Shown one piece after another: positions 8,043 through 15,986 of a stretch of DNA of 17,331 nucleotides. Below the pieces are notes generated by a model. The model did no database searches, had not been told where the DNA came from, and was given only the letters and a program-made list of their open reading frames with translations. Each line of letters opens with the position of its first letter. The stretch's first letter is position 1. Source of the DNA: an uncultured Collinsella sp. (lineage in GTDB: Bacteria; Actinomycetota; Coriobacteriia; Coriobacteriales; Coriobacteriaceae); assembly GCA_900551365.1 (NCBI GenBank), contig URVZ01000035.1:1-17331 (forward strand), given 5' to 3'. A program made the translations under genes and the position numbers.

Positions 8043-8718
8043 TCCGATTCTGCTGACCGCCATCTGCGCCGTGGTCTCGTTCTTTATCGGGGCGATTCCG
8101 TTTGGCCTGATCCTGGGCCGCGTGTTCAACCATACGGATATTCGCAAGGCGGGCTCCGGTAACATCGGCACCACCAACGCCCTGCGTGTGGCCGGCCCCA
8201 AGGTGGCCGCGCTCACGCTGCTGCTCGACTGCCTTAAGGGCGCCATCTGCGTCCTTATCGCGCGTCCGCTCATTGCCGACTTGGGCTATGGCTTCCCCGT
8301 GAGCATTATGGCCCCCGGCGCCGCCGGCGACTGGATGCTCGGCGTCATCTGCCTGGCAGCCGTGTGGGGCCATATCTTCTCGCCCTATCTCAACTTCCAC
8401 GGCGGCAAGGGTATCGCGGTTGGTCTGGGCGTCATCCTCGCTTGGTACTGGCCTATTGGCCTGTCGCTGCTGGGCATGTTTATCGTGGCCGTCGCCATCA
8501 CCAAGTTCGTGTCGGTGGGCTCGCTCGCTGCGGCCATCGGTCTTCCCATTGCCGTCTGCGCGGTCTTTCCGTACAGCAGCCTGGGACTTAAGTTTTGCAT
8601 GGCGCTGATCGGCATCACCGTGGTGTGGGCCCATCGTGCGAACATCAAAAAGCTCATGACGGGTAAGGAGTCCAAGCTCTCGTTTACCAAGCGCGTCACC
8701 GAGCCCGACGATAAGTAG
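8035..8718 (+). CDS. plsY: Acyl-phosphate:glycerol-3-phosphate acyltransferase
   Basis: PlsY is a multi-pass membrane enzyme that moves the acyl group of acyl-phosphate to glycerol-3-phosphate, the first committed step of phospholipid synthesis. Seen are the family motifs GSGNIGTTNALR (residues 40-51), GHIFSPYLNFHGGKGIAVG in the middle, and the C-terminal HRANIKKLMTGKE. About five hydrophobic segments are evident. Length 227 aa is usual. The ATG at 8035 lies within the end of der (8-base overlap) with ribosome binding site AAGGAG, so the two genes are translationally coupled. The neighbour gpsA makes its substrate glycerol-3-phosphate. Confidence 0.95.
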   Translation: MLNPILLTAICAVVSFFIGAIPFGLILGRVFNHTDIRKAGSGNIGTTNALRVAGPKVAALTLLLDCLKGAICVLIARPLIADLGYGFPVSIMAPGAAGDWMLGVICLAAVWGHIFSPYLNFHGGKGIAVGLGVILAWYWPIGLSLLGMFIVAVAITKFVSVGSLAAAIGLPIAVCAVFPYSSLGLKFCMALIGITVVWAHRANIKKLMTGKESKLSFTKRVTEPDDK

Positions 8719-8727
8719 GAGAGAGTC

Positions 8728-9735
8728 ATGAATGTTGCGCTGATTGGCTCCGGCTCCTGGGGAACCGCCGTCGCCGGCCTTGCCGCCGCGCGAGCCGAGC
8801 GCGTGACCATGTGGGCCCATAGCGAGCAGACGGCCGCCGGCATCAATGGCGAGCACCGCAACCCCCGCTACCTTGTGGGCTACGAGCTGCCCGGCAACGT
8901 CGTCGCCACGACCGAGCTCGTGCAGGCGCTCGACGGCGCCGAGGCCATCATCTTTGCCGTTCCTTCGACGCACCTTCGCAGCGTGTGCCACCAGGCCGCG
9001 CCCTTTATCGCCGCCGACACCCCGGTGCTCTGCCTCACCAAGGGTATTGAGCCCGAGTCCGGCCTGCTCATGAGCGAGGTCATCGCCAGCGAGATCGGCA
9101 ACGAAGCGCGCGTGGCGGCACTCTCGGGTCCCAACCATGCCGAGGAGATCTGCCGCGGCGGACTTTCTGCCGCCGTCATCGCCAGCGAAAACCCGCAGAT
9201 AGGGGAGACCTTTAAGGACCTACTCCTATCCACGGCCTTCCGCATCTACCTGTCGCAGGACATGACCGGCGTCGAGGTTTGCGGCGCCATGAAAAATGTC
9301 ATCGCCATCGTGTGCGGCATTTCCGCCGGCTCCGGCGCGGGCGACAACACGCTCGCTCTCATCATGACGCGCGGTCTGGCCGAGATCAGCCGACTGGTGC
9401 ATGCCCGCGGCGGGCAGGCCATGACTTGCATGGGCCTTGCCGGCATGGGCGACCTCATCGCCACCTGTACCTCGGAGCATTCGCGCAACCGCACCTTTGG
9501 CTACGAATTTGCCCACGGCGTGTCGCTCGACGAGTACCAGGCACGCACGCACATGGTGGTCGAGGGCGCCGTTGCGGCCCGCAGCGTCAGCGAGCTCGCC
9601 CGTTCACTGGGCGTAGACATTCCGCTCACCTTTGCCGTGGAGCAAACGCTCTACAACGGTGTTACTTTGGATAGGGCGCTCGAGATTCTCACCGACCGCG
9701 TCCCATCGCAAGAGTTCTACGGACTCACCGACTAA
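8728..9735 (+). CDS. gpsA: NAD(P)-dependent glycerol-3-phosphate dehydrogenase
   Basis: GpsA reduces dihydroxyacetone phosphate to sn-glycerol-3-phosphate in the cytosol, supplying PlsY. The Rossmann glycine motif is GSGSWGTAVA (residues 7-16). Further conserved segments are VPSTHLR (78-84), LTKGIE with Lys105, and GAMKNVIAIVCGISAG with the predicted catalytic Lys189. C-terminal to these is GLAGMGDLIATCTSEHSRNRTFG. The 335 residues match the family. Translation starts nine bases after plsY with ribosome binding site TAGGAGAGA, consistent with one transcript. Confidence 0.96.
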   Translation: MNVALIGSGSWGTAVAGLAAARAERVTMWAHSEQTAAGINGEHRNPRYLVGYELPGNVVATTELVQALDGAEAIIFAVPSTHLRSVCHQAAPFIAADTPVLCLTKGIEPESGLLMSEVIASEIGNEARVAALSGPNHAEEICRGGLSAAVIASENPQIGETFKDLLLSTAFRIYLSQDMTGVEVCGAMKNVIAIVCGISAGSGAGDNTLALIMTRGLAEISRLVHARGGQAMTCMGLAGMGDLIATCTSEHSRNRTFGYEFAHGVSLDEYQARTHMVVEGAVAARSVSELARSLGVDIPLTFAVEQTLYNGVTLDRALEILTDRVPSQEFYGLTD

Positions 9736-9753
9736 TGCAGAAAGGCTACTACC

Positions 9754-10425
9754 ATGGGTTCCATTAAAATCGCTCCGTCCATCCTTTCGGCCGATATGGC
9801 CAACCTAAAGGGCGACCTCGACAAGATCGCCGGTGCCGACTTTGTGCACTTCGACGTAATGGACGGTCACTTTACCGGCAACCTGACCTTTGGCGTTGAC
9901 ATCCTTAAGGCCGTCAAGCGCTCCACCGACGTGCCGGTCGACGCGCACCTCATGGTGTCGAACCCCGACGAGACCGTCGATTGGTACGCCGATGCTGGCG
10001 CCGATATGATCACCGTTCACTACGAGGCCTCCACGCACCTGCACCGCACGCTCACGCACCTGCGGCAGCGCGGCGTCAAGGCCGGCGTGGTGCTCAACCC
10101 CGCAACGCCTGTCTGCGTGCTCGAGAGCATCATCGAGGTCGTCGATATCGTGCTGCTGATGAGTGTGAACCCGGGCTTTGGCGGCCAGAGCTTTATCCCG
10201 GGCACCATCGCTAAGCTCCACGAGCTCAAGGCCATGTGCGAGCGCCACGGCGTTTCGCCCCTCATCGAGGTCGACGGTGGCATCTCTTCCAAGAACATCG
10301 CCGAGGTCGTCAAGGCCGGCGCCGATGTCCTGGTGGCCGGTTCCGCCGTATTTAAGTCCGAAGATCCCGCTGCCGAGGTTACGCTGCTGCAAAAGCTAGG
10401 CAACGAGGCTGCACAGGAGGCATAA
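9754..10425 (+). CDS. rpe: Ribulose-phosphate 3-epimerase
   Basis: This TIM-barrel enzyme interconverts D-ribulose 5-phosphate and D-xylulose 5-phosphate in the pentose phosphate pathway. Signatures seen are IAPSILSADMANL (residues 6-18), VHFDVMDGHF with catalytic Asp34, and DAHLMV with metal-ligand His65. MSVNPGFGGQSF and EVDGGI follow in the C-terminal half; the Asp of the latter is the second acid/base residue. Length 223 aa is normal. The start has ribosome binding site AGAAAGG and sits 18 bases after gpsA. Confidence 0.96.
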   Translation: MGSIKIAPSILSADMANLKGDLDKIAGADFVHFDVMDGHFTGNLTFGVDILKAVKRSTDVPVDAHLMVSNPDETVDWYADAGADMITVHYEASTHLHRTLTHLRQRGVKAGVVLNPATPVCVLESIIEVVDIVLLMSVNPGFGGQSFIPGTIAKLHELKAMCERHGVSPLIEVDGGISSKNIAEVVKAGADVLVAGSAVFKSEDPAAEVTLLQKLGNEAAQEA

Positions 10426-10431
10426 ACCCTT

Positions 10432-11610
10432 ATGACCGCAGGTCAAAACCGCATACCCGTGAATCTTGACTATGCCGCCTCGACGCCCATGCGCGCCGAG
10501 GCGCTCCTTGCGCAGCGTGAGTACGACGATAGCGAGCTTGCGGGCGTCAACCCCAACTCTCTGCACTCGCTCGGCCGCAAGGCTGCCGCGCGTCTGGAAG
10601 TCGCTCGTCGCGAGATCGCCCGTAGCTTTGGCGCGCGCGTCCGCCCGTCCGAGATCGTCCTGACCAACGGCGGCACCGAGGCCAACCAGCTGGCACTGCT
10701 CGGTCTTGCCGAAGGCGCTCGCCAGCGCGACCGCAAGCGTAACCGCGTGATCGTATCTGCCATCGAGCACGATTCGATCTTGGACAACCTGCCGCTGCTG
10801 CGTGCCGCCGGCTTTACCGTCGACCTGGTGCAGCCCTGCCGTGCGGGCTACATCGAGCCCGCCGCGCTCATCGAGCTGCTCAGCGACGACGTCGCGCTCG
10901 TGAGCATCATGGCCGCCAACAACGAGACAGGCGTGGTGCAGCCCATCCGCGAGCTAGCCACGGCCGCGCATACCGAGGGCGCCCTGTTCCACACCGACGC
11001 CATCCAGGGCTATCTGCACATTCCGCTCGATGCCACCGAGTTGGGCGTCGATGCCATGTCCGTTGCCGCACACAAAATTGGCGGTCCTGTGGCATCCGGC
11101 GCGCTCTACGTTAAGACCCGCACGCCGCTGCGCCCCCGCATCTTTGGCGGCGGACAGGAAGCCGGACGTCGCGCCGGCACGCAGGACCTACGCACGCAGC
11201 TGGCCTTTGCCGCTGCCGCCTGCACGCTCGCGCCCCATGTGGCCCAGGAGCGCGAGAAGCTGCAAACCCTTTCCGACAAGCTCTACGCCACGCTTACGGC
11301 CCATCCGCGCATTCACGCCACCATGGGCGACTACACGCAGGCCGACCGTCTGCCCGGCATGGTATCAATCTACATTGACGGCATGGACTCCGAGGAGCTC
11401 ATCATCAAGCTCGACGCCGCCGGCTTTGAGGTATCGGCAGGCTCGGCATGCTCGAGCGGCAGCATGGACCCCAGCCACGTTTTGAGCGCGATGGGCATCG
11501 GTCGCGAGCAAGCGTTGGGCGCACTGCGCATTTCCTTCGATGACCGCGTGAATCCGACCGATCTGGACGACTTTGCCCAGACGCTACTCTCGATCCTAGG
11601 TGCCGCATGA
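10432..11610 (+). CDS. Cysteine desulfurase (NifS/IscS-like)
   Basis: A PLP enzyme that removes sulfur from L-cysteine for Fe-S clusters, tRNA thiolation or other sulfur carriers. The 392-residue sequence has His113 (AIEHDSI), which stacks on PLP, Asp189/Gln192 (HTDAIQG) and the PLP-binding Lys215 (VAAHKIGG). GGGQEAGRRAGTQD follows, then the persulfide-forming Cys340 in SAGSACSSGSMDPSH, which places it in the NifS/IscS group with a long catalytic loop. There is no adjacent iscU, sufU or thiI in view, so its sulfur acceptor is not indicated. The GGAGG sequence at the end of rpe can serve as ribosome binding site. Its last four bases overlap the next start. Confidence 0.92.
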   Translation: MTAGQNRIPVNLDYAASTPMRAEALLAQREYDDSELAGVNPNSLHSLGRKAAARLEVARREIARSFGARVRPSEIVLTNGGTEANQLALLGLAEGARQRDRKRNRVIVSAIEHDSILDNLPLLRAAGFTVDLVQPCRAGYIEPAALIELLSDDVALVSIMAANNETGVVQPIRELATAAHTEGALFHTDAIQGYLHIPLDATELGVDAMSVAAHKIGGPVASGALYVKTRTPLRPRIFGGGQEAGRRAGTQDLRTQLAFAAAACTLAPHVAQEREKLQTLSDKLYATLTAHPRIHATMGDYTQADRLPGMVSIYIDGMDSEELIIKLDAAGFEVSAGSACSSGSMDPSHVLSAMGIGREQALGALRISFDDRVNPTDLDDFAQTLLSILGAA

Positions 11611-12416
11611 TCGTCGCCGAACTCGAGCGCGCCCTGCTTGCACGCTATCCCAAGGCGGACGCCGAACCCTGGGACCACGTAGGCTTATCCGTTGGCGACC
11701 CCGATGACGAGATCCGCGGCGTTGCCTGCGCGCTTGACGCTACCAGGGACAACGTGCACCGCGCCTTGGCAGCCGGAGCCAACGTGTTGCTCACGCATCA
11801 TCCCGTCTACATCAAGGCACCCGAGGCATTTTGCCCGCCCAGCGCGACACGTCCCCAGTGCAGTGCGGCGCTCTACGAGGCGGCCCGCTGCGGGGTGAGC
11901 ATCATCTCGCTCCACACCAACCTGGACCGTTCGCACGAGGCGCGCGTTCGCCTGAGTGAGTTGCTGGGCGCTGAGCCCATGAGCTCACTGGAGCATGTGG
12001 ACGAGCCCGAGGCCTGCGGCCTGGGAGCCCTTACGACACTCGACGAGCCCTGCAGCCTGCGCGACCTTGCCACTCGCGCCGCCACGGCCTTCGGCAGCGA
12101 CCCACGCGTTTGGGGCGAGGCCGATCACCCGTGCCGCACCATCGCCATTTTGGGCGGCTCCTTGGGCGACTTTGGAGAGCTCGCCATCGCCTCAGGCGCA
12201 GATGTCATCGTGACGGGCGAGGCGGGCTACCATGTGGCGCAAGACCTTGCCTTGCGCGGGCTACCGGTGATCTTGCTCGGCCACGACCGCTCCGAGGAGC
12301 CGTTCGTTGATATATTGATGAACTCTGCAGTTGACGCCGGGGTCGACCCCCGTCATGCGATTAAAATACTGAACCCTTGCCAATGGTGGACTGTGACAAA
12401 AGGAGAGAACTTATGA
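11607..12416 (+). CDS. Nif3-like dinuclear metal centre protein
   Basis: A 269-residue member of the Nif3 family, often labelled GTP cyclohydrolase 1 type 2 homologue without firm functional proof. Predicted metal ligands are His64 and His65 (LLTHHPVY), His103 and Asp107 (SLHTNLD), and a C-terminal His/Glu pair in LLGHDRSEEP. PWDHVGLSVGD near residue 21 is the family's N-terminal hallmark (usually W-D-N-x-G-L). The start ATG overlaps the stop of the desulfurase (ATGA) and its own stop overlaps the next gene, so the three are coupled. In many Gram-positives a Nif3 gene is likewise followed by a coiled-coil zinc-ribbon protein. The cellular reaction is unknown. Confidence 0.9.
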   Translation: MIVAELERALLARYPKADAEPWDHVGLSVGDPDDEIRGVACALDATRDNVHRALAAGANVLLTHHPVYIKAPEAFCPPSATRPQCSAALYEAARCGVSIISLHTNLDRSHEARVRLSELLGAEPMSSLEHVDEPEACGLGALTTLDEPCSLRDLATRAATAFGSDPRVWGEADHPCRTIAILGGSLGDFGELAIASGADVIVTGEAGYHVAQDLALRGLPVILLGHDRSEEPFVDILMNSAVDAGVDPRHAIKILNPCQWWTVTKGENL

Positions 12417-13132
12417 GCGCCGGCGCTACGCTACTCAAGCTGCAACAGATCGATTTGGAGCTCGCCCGCAACAAGAGCGAACTTGCCAATATGCCGGAGC
12501 TCAAGGAGCTCGCTTCCAAGCGCAAGACCTACGTTAAGCTCAAGTCCGAGATGACCAAGCTCTACGCCCAGCGTAAGGATCTGGACATTGAGCTCGACGA
12601 CCTCAACACTACCGAGATCCAGACCAACAACGCTATCGAGGCCGCCAAGAAGCGCCACGTTGACGGATCTGACTACCGCGAGGTTCAGGACCTGGAGAAC
12701 GAGCTCGCCACCCTGGCCAAGCGTCTGGACAAGATCGAGCATACCCGCAAGGACGTCGTAATCGCCCATAAGGAGGCGCTCGACCGCGAGGCTCGCGCGC
12801 AGGCCATCATCGCCAAGTTCGAGGAAGGCGTGAAGGCCGACACCAAGGCCGCCCGCGCCAAGGCCGCCGACCTCCAGGCACAGATTGACGCCGCCACCAA
12901 GGAGCGCACTGCGCTGGCTGCCACGCTGCCGACCGACGTGCTCACCGACTACGAGCGCCTGCTCAAGCAGTTCCGCGGCCTGGCCGTCGAGACCATCCAG
13001 GGCAACATTCCCACCATCTGCCACACCGCACTGCAGGCATCGTCCATGAGCGACCTCAACCACGACGGTAGCGAGATCGCGCACTGCCCGTATTGCCACC
13101 GTCTGCTGGTGCTTCCCAGCAAGGAAGCCTAA
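12413..13132 (+). CDS. Coiled-coil protein with degenerate C4 zinc ribbon
   Basis: A 239-residue protein of the DUF164/CT398-like family. Residues about 8-170 are a long, charged heptad-type helical hairpin rich in Lys, Glu, Leu and Ala. The C-terminus is the zinc-ribbon part. The second pair C-P-Y-C (Cys225, Cys228) is present, but of the first pair only Cys203 remains; the position three residues before it is Pro200. The ATG at 12413 has ribosome binding site AAAGGAGAG and overlaps the Nif3 stop (ATGA). The function of the family is not established; suggested roles involve nucleic acid or secretion-related binding. Confidence 0.85.
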   Translation: MSAGATLLKLQQIDLELARNKSELANMPELKELASKRKTYVKLKSEMTKLYAQRKDLDIELDDLNTTEIQTNNAIEAAKKRHVDGSDYREVQDLENELATLAKRLDKIEHTRKDVVIAHKEALDREARAQAIIAKFEEGVKADTKAARAKAADLQAQIDAATKERTALAATLPTDVLTDYERLLKQFRGLAVETIQGNIPTICHTALQASSMSDLNHDGSEIAHCPYCHRLLVLPSKEA

Positions 13133-14350
13133 ATGATGACGGCGGCATCCAACAATTCAATGCAACTTGAGGGAAAAACGATCCTGCTGGGCATTACCGG
13201 CGGGATCGCCGCCTATAAGTCGTGCAATATCGTGCGCCTGCTGCAAAAGCGCGGCGCGCGCGTCAAGGTCGTTATGAGCGAGCATGCCACCGAGTTTGTG
13301 GGACCACTTACCTTCCGTGCGCTCACCAACGAGCCCGTTGCCGTGGGCCTATTCGACGATCCCTCCGACCCCATCCACCACATTTCGCTAGCGCAGGAGC
13401 CCGATCTTGTGATCGTGGCGCCCGCGACGGCAAATATCATCGCCAAGATGGCCAACGGTATCGCCGATGACCTCATCTCAACTACGCTGCTTGCCACGCC
13501 GCGACCCATCGTGATCGCCCCCGCCATGAACAACGGCATGTGGAAGGCGCCGGCAACGCAGGCCAATATGGCCACGTTGCGCGACCGTGGCGTCCATGTG
13601 GTGGGTCCGGCCAGCGGCTACCTTGCCTGCGGCGACGTTGACACGGGGCGCATGAGCGATCCCGAGGACATCGTCGAGGCCGTCTGCAAGGTGCTGAACC
13701 CCGCCCCGCAAGACCTGGCGGGCAAGCGCATCGTAATCACTGCCGGCCCCACGCACGAACCGATCGACCCCGTGCGCTTTATTGGCAACCGGTCGTCGGG
13801 CAAGATGGGCATCGCCCTGGCGGGGGAGGCCGCTCGCCGCGGTGCTGCGGTCACGCTTGTGCTGGGCCCGACATCGCTCGATGTTCCCCACGGCGTGGAG
13901 TGCGTGCGCGTGCAAACTGCCGCAGAGATGCTGCAGACGTCGCTGGGCGCCTTTCAGACGGCCGATGCGGCCATTTGTGCGGCTGCCGTCGCTGACTACA
14001 CCCCCGCAGCCCCTGCCGACCATAAGCTCAAAAAGGCCAACGAGCGCCTGGATCGCATCGAACTGGTCGAGACGGTCGATATTTTGGCTGAGCTCTCGCG
14101 CCAGAAGGGGGAGCGCTGTGTCATTGGATTTGCGGCCGAGACCGATAACGTCGTGGAGTACGCGCAGCGCAAGCTCGCGCGCAAGGGTTGCGACGCCATT
14201 ATCGCCAACGATGTCTCGCGCGCCGATTCGGGCTTTGGAACCGACACCAACAAGGCCTGGATCGTGAGCACGGCGGGTACGCAAGAACTTCCAGTACTAA
14301 CAAAACCCCAGCTCGCAGATACAATTTTGGACTTGCTTCAAAATTTGTAA
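13133..14350 (+). CDS. coaBC: Bifunctional phosphopantothenoylcysteine decarboxylase/synthetase
   Basis: CoaBC performs two steps of coenzyme A synthesis: CTP-dependent joining of phosphopantothenate to cysteine, then FMN-dependent decarboxylation to 4'-phosphopantetheine. The N-terminal CoaC domain has GITGGIAAYKS (20-30), catalytic His83 (IHHISLA), APAMNNGMW (129-137) and the active-site Cys166 (GYLACGDVDTGRM). The CoaB domain begins near residue 196 with ITAGPTHEPIDPVRFIGNRSSGKMG, followed by AAVADY and the KLKK motif. Length 405 aa is standard. Two ATGs in tandem (13133 and 13136) are both possible starts after AAGGAAG; the conserved core begins about 12 residues in. No terminator separates it from the tRNA gene. 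Confidence 0.95.
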   Translation: MMTAASNNSMQLEGKTILLGITGGIAAYKSCNIVRLLQKRGARVKVVMSEHATEFVGPLTFRALTNEPVAVGLFDDPSDPIHHISLAQEPDLVIVAPATANIIAKMANGIADDLISTTLLATPRPIVIAPAMNNGMWKAPATQANMATLRDRGVHVVGPASGYLACGDVDTGRMSDPEDIVEAVCKVLNPAPQDLAGKRIVITAGPTHEPIDPVRFIGNRSSGKMGIALAGEAARRGAAVTLVLGPTSLDVPHGVECVRVQTAAEMLQTSLGAFQTADAAICAAAVADYTPAAPADHKLKKANERLDRIELVETVDILAELSRQKGERCVIGFAAETDNVVEYAQRKLARKGCDAIIANDVSRADSGFGTDTNKAWIVSTAGTQELPVLTKPQLADTILDLLQNL

Positions 14351-14358
14351 AAAAGTTC

Positions 14359-14388
14359 TTGCACAAGGGCAAAGTTTCGGGTTAATAT
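14359..14388 (+). promoter_or_regulatory. Sigma-70-type promoter of the proline tRNA
   Basis: A TTGCAC -35 box at 14359-14364 and a TAATAT -10 box at 14383-14388 are separated by 18 bases. This would start transcription near 14395, about 36 bases before the mature tRNA. The AT-rich run around it stands out from the GC-rich coaBC sequence. An alternative -10 (TATACT at 14386) would give a poor 21-base spacing. Confidence 0.65.
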
Positions 14389-14430
14389 ACTCCCTGTTGC
14401 GAGCGAGAGCAGAGCAACAAACAAAAGCTT

Positions 14431-14507
<77 letters not shown>

Positions 14508-14517
14508 GAAGTTTGCA

Positions 14518-14546
14518 GGTCAGGCACTTTGTGTCTGACCTTTTTT
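14518..14546 (+). terminator. Intrinsic terminator of tRNA-Pro (and probably the coaBC operon)
   Basis: A 10-bp stem, GGTCAGGCAC (14518-14527) with GTGTCTGACC (14531-14540), contains one G-U pair and a TTT loop. It is followed directly by six T. It lies 10 bases after the tRNA CCA and is the first clear terminator after scpA. Confidence 0.9.
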
Positions 14547-14549
14547 GTT

Positions 14550-14579
14550 TTAAGCAATTGCTTAATTTTGATTAAGCAA
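14550..14579. repeat. Triple TTAAGCAA palindrome/hairpin
   Basis: Positions 14550-14565 are a perfect 16-base palindrome (TTAAGCAATTGCTTAA). A third half-site TTAAGCAA follows at 14572-14579. The second and third half-sites can form an 8-bp hairpin with loop TTTTGA, so two alternative pairings compete. It may be an operator for a dimeric regulator, a second transcription-stop element or part of an integration scar. No gene next to it suggests which. Confidence 0.5.
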
Positions 14580-14966
14580 CAGGATGTCGAAAATCCACCT
14601 GCGCGATAATCGCCTTTTGCGGCTACTTGTGTGTTTTGCAGGTACATGAGCCGAGCTATTAACGCGATATGAGTTTACATATGCGTAGCTGGTACACGCC
14701 GAGAACGGGCGGCATTTATCGCGGCGATTCACACAGATATAACGACTGTAACGAACAAGCGTGTCGCTGTATTTATTCCAGTGGTTCACTTGATCGGTGG
14801 ACAAGTTGGCTGTTGCAACGAAACGCCAAGCAGGATGGGCTCCATACGAGGATGCCGCAGCGGTAATGGCGGGAGAGTTCGGCTGGCGCTCTGAGAGCCG
14901 CTGTGTGACCCCATTTCTACTCAAACCGATAACTATGCTTCAAGACAAGAATCGTTCGTTTGGTTG
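14580..14966. other. Intergenic stretch without a convincing gene
   Basis: Nothing I recognise is encoded here. Open frames exist on both strands (for example plus from 14797 and minus from 14924), but they lack ribosome binding sites and conserved motifs, and read like composition noise. Base composition is more AT-rich and uneven than the genes to the left. It may be decayed sequence of an inserted element between the tRNA gene and the DUF6273 remnant. Confidence 0.5.
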
Positions 14967-15009
14967 CCAAATGAAAAGCCCGCGCAGAATCGCACGGGCT
15001 TTTCATTGG
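14967..15009 (-). terminator. Intrinsic terminator after the DUF6273 fragment
   Basis: A long inverted repeat has arms at 14967-14982 and 14995-15009 (CCAATGAAAAGCCCG, with one bulged A in the left arm). Read on the minus strand, the inner bases extend the GC stem through a U-G pair to 8 bp (GCCCGTGC with GCGCGGGC, loop GATTCT), followed by TTTTC. On the plus strand the same inner position is an A-C mismatch, so the minus direction is favoured. It lies 12 bases beyond the DUF6273 stop codon. The flanking A- and T-runs would allow some bidirectional action. Confidence 0.85.
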
Positions 15010-15021
15010 TTGCAGATGAGG

Positions 15022-15519
15022 CTAAAAGCAGAAGGCGGGGAACACGCAGTAGATGTTCGTCGCGCTGTAGTAGTCATAGCTGCCGTTGCTGTGGACACAG
15101 CGGAAGGACGCGGAGTTGCTCGGATGCACGGAGCGAGTCCAGTGATAGCTGCTCGACGAAGCACTGGAATAGTTCGACGTTGTCACGCCCTTGGATTTGT
15201 AGTACTCGTACTGGGCGCCATCAGACTGGAGGTCACCGTAGACTTCAGTCATCGAGAGCAGGAAGACCTTGTCAGTCGTGGCCGAGGGGGTGCCTGCCTT
15301 GCCGCCGCCCAGGTTGTCGCTCATCTTCGTGACGGACTTCACCTTGGACTGGAGTTCGCAAGGCAAAAGCGACCAGAGGTCGCCGGTATTGAGGCGGCCG
15401 CGGAGTTCGGACTTCTCCCAGCCGCCGGCGTGCGTGTTCGTGGCGTTTATTCTCTGTAGGGCCAGGGCATTGTTGGTCGCCTCGAACGTAAGCCCCGCCT
15501 TGCCTGAGCCATCAGCAAA
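15022..15519 (-). pseudogene. C-terminal DUF6273-type domain, 5' part missing
   Basis: The minus strand encodes about 165 residues resembling the DUF6273 domain found at the end of Gram-positive cell-surface proteins. It runs from ADGSGKAGLTF through NTHAGGWEKSELRGRLNTGDLW, LPCELQSKVKSVTK and TDKVFLLSMTEVYG to a Ser/Tyr-rich end closing with CVFPAFCF. Family members normally carry a signal peptide and further repeats ahead of this domain. Here similarity stops at about 15519, where a plus-strand thioredoxin remnant begins. The frame remains open to an ATG at 15561 (179 aa) or TTG at 15591 through antisense of that remnant, giving a chance hydrophobic start MLKFILVIHGLILI. I call it a truncated gene. 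It might still be translated. The stop codon and terminator are intact. Confidence 0.65.
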
Positions 15520-15525
15520 AATTAA

Positions 15526-15696
15526 GATAAGACCGTGTATGACCAATATGAACTTGAGCATATTCCGTCCGTATTCATACTGGATGATCAAGGAAACATC
15601 ATCGGCTTATCCGAAGGAGAGGAAGAACCTCTTGCCTTATTAAAGAAATACGCCGAATACAACGGATATAAAGCGGAAGGAGGCGACATCGAGTAA
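15526..15696 (+). pseudogene. 3' remnant of a thioredoxin-like protein gene
   Basis: A 56-codon open stretch ends in TAA at 15694. It reads from VYDQYELEHIPSVFILDD through QGNIIGLSEGEEEPLALL to KKYAEYNGYKAEGGDIE. The pattern Y-x-(hydrophobic)-x-x-IPS-x-F-(hydrophobic)-LDDQGNI matches the cis-proline loop and last strands of thioredoxin/TlpA-fold proteins. The catalytic CxxC half is absent: a stop codon lies immediately upstream (15523-15525) and the DUF6273 fragment abuts in the opposite direction. No ribosome binding site serves the internal GTG at 15535. Such folds occur in disulfide reductases and bacteriocin accessory proteins; which one this was cannot be told. The next plus-strand gene starts 30 bases later. 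Confidence 0.6.
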
Positions 15697-15725
15697 CTAT
15701 CAAAGGCCAGATTAAGGAGCCAGCC

Positions 15726-15986
15726 ATGAAGAAATGCCTGCCCTCCATCGTCTCAGCAGCTCTTTGCCTCTCACTTGTCATGACACCATTTGTGCCCGTT
15801 GCGGCAGCCTATGCCGACGAGGGATCTCCCGCCGAGAGCAGCGAGATCTACGTCGGAGACAACTACGACGAAAATTACGATATATCCCTTTTGAGCGCGG
15901 ACGCTGCACGGATTCATATTCCAAGGCGTGGTGCGATTCTCACGGATCTGCAAATAACCGCCCCGTCCCTCACAAGGTCAAGCTGA
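15726..15986 (+). CDS. Small secreted protein, probably frameshifted
   Basis: The 86-residue frame starts at an ATG preceded by AAGGAG (15714-15719). It has a clear Sec signal peptide: MKK, then a hydrophobic core to about residue 25, with a likely cut after Ala30 (AAAYA/DEG). The mature part is acidic (SSEIYVGDNYDENYD) and then becomes unremarkable until the stop at 15984. From about 15945 a different frame shows better host-like codon use than this one, so the gene may carry a frameshift in the 15870-15950 region. I recognise no family. Its position right after the thioredoxin-like remnant and before a small membrane protein suggests a secreted-peptide operon, by inference only. Confidence 0.55.
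   Translation: MKKCLPSIVSAALCLSLVMTPFVPVAAAYADEGSPAESSEIYVGDNYDENYDISLLSADAARIHIPRRGAILTDLQITAPSLTRSS

Noticed and set aside
8014..9138. Minus-strand ORF of 374 codons opposite plsY and gpsA
   Set aside because: It is a shadow of GC-rich codons in genuine plus-strand genes with clear motifs; no ribosome binding site or family motif.
14797..15459. Plus-strand ORF of 220 codons in the accessory region
   Set aside because: It runs through the terminator at 14967-15009 and then antisense through the DUF6273 domain, and shows no recognisable motif or ribosome binding site.
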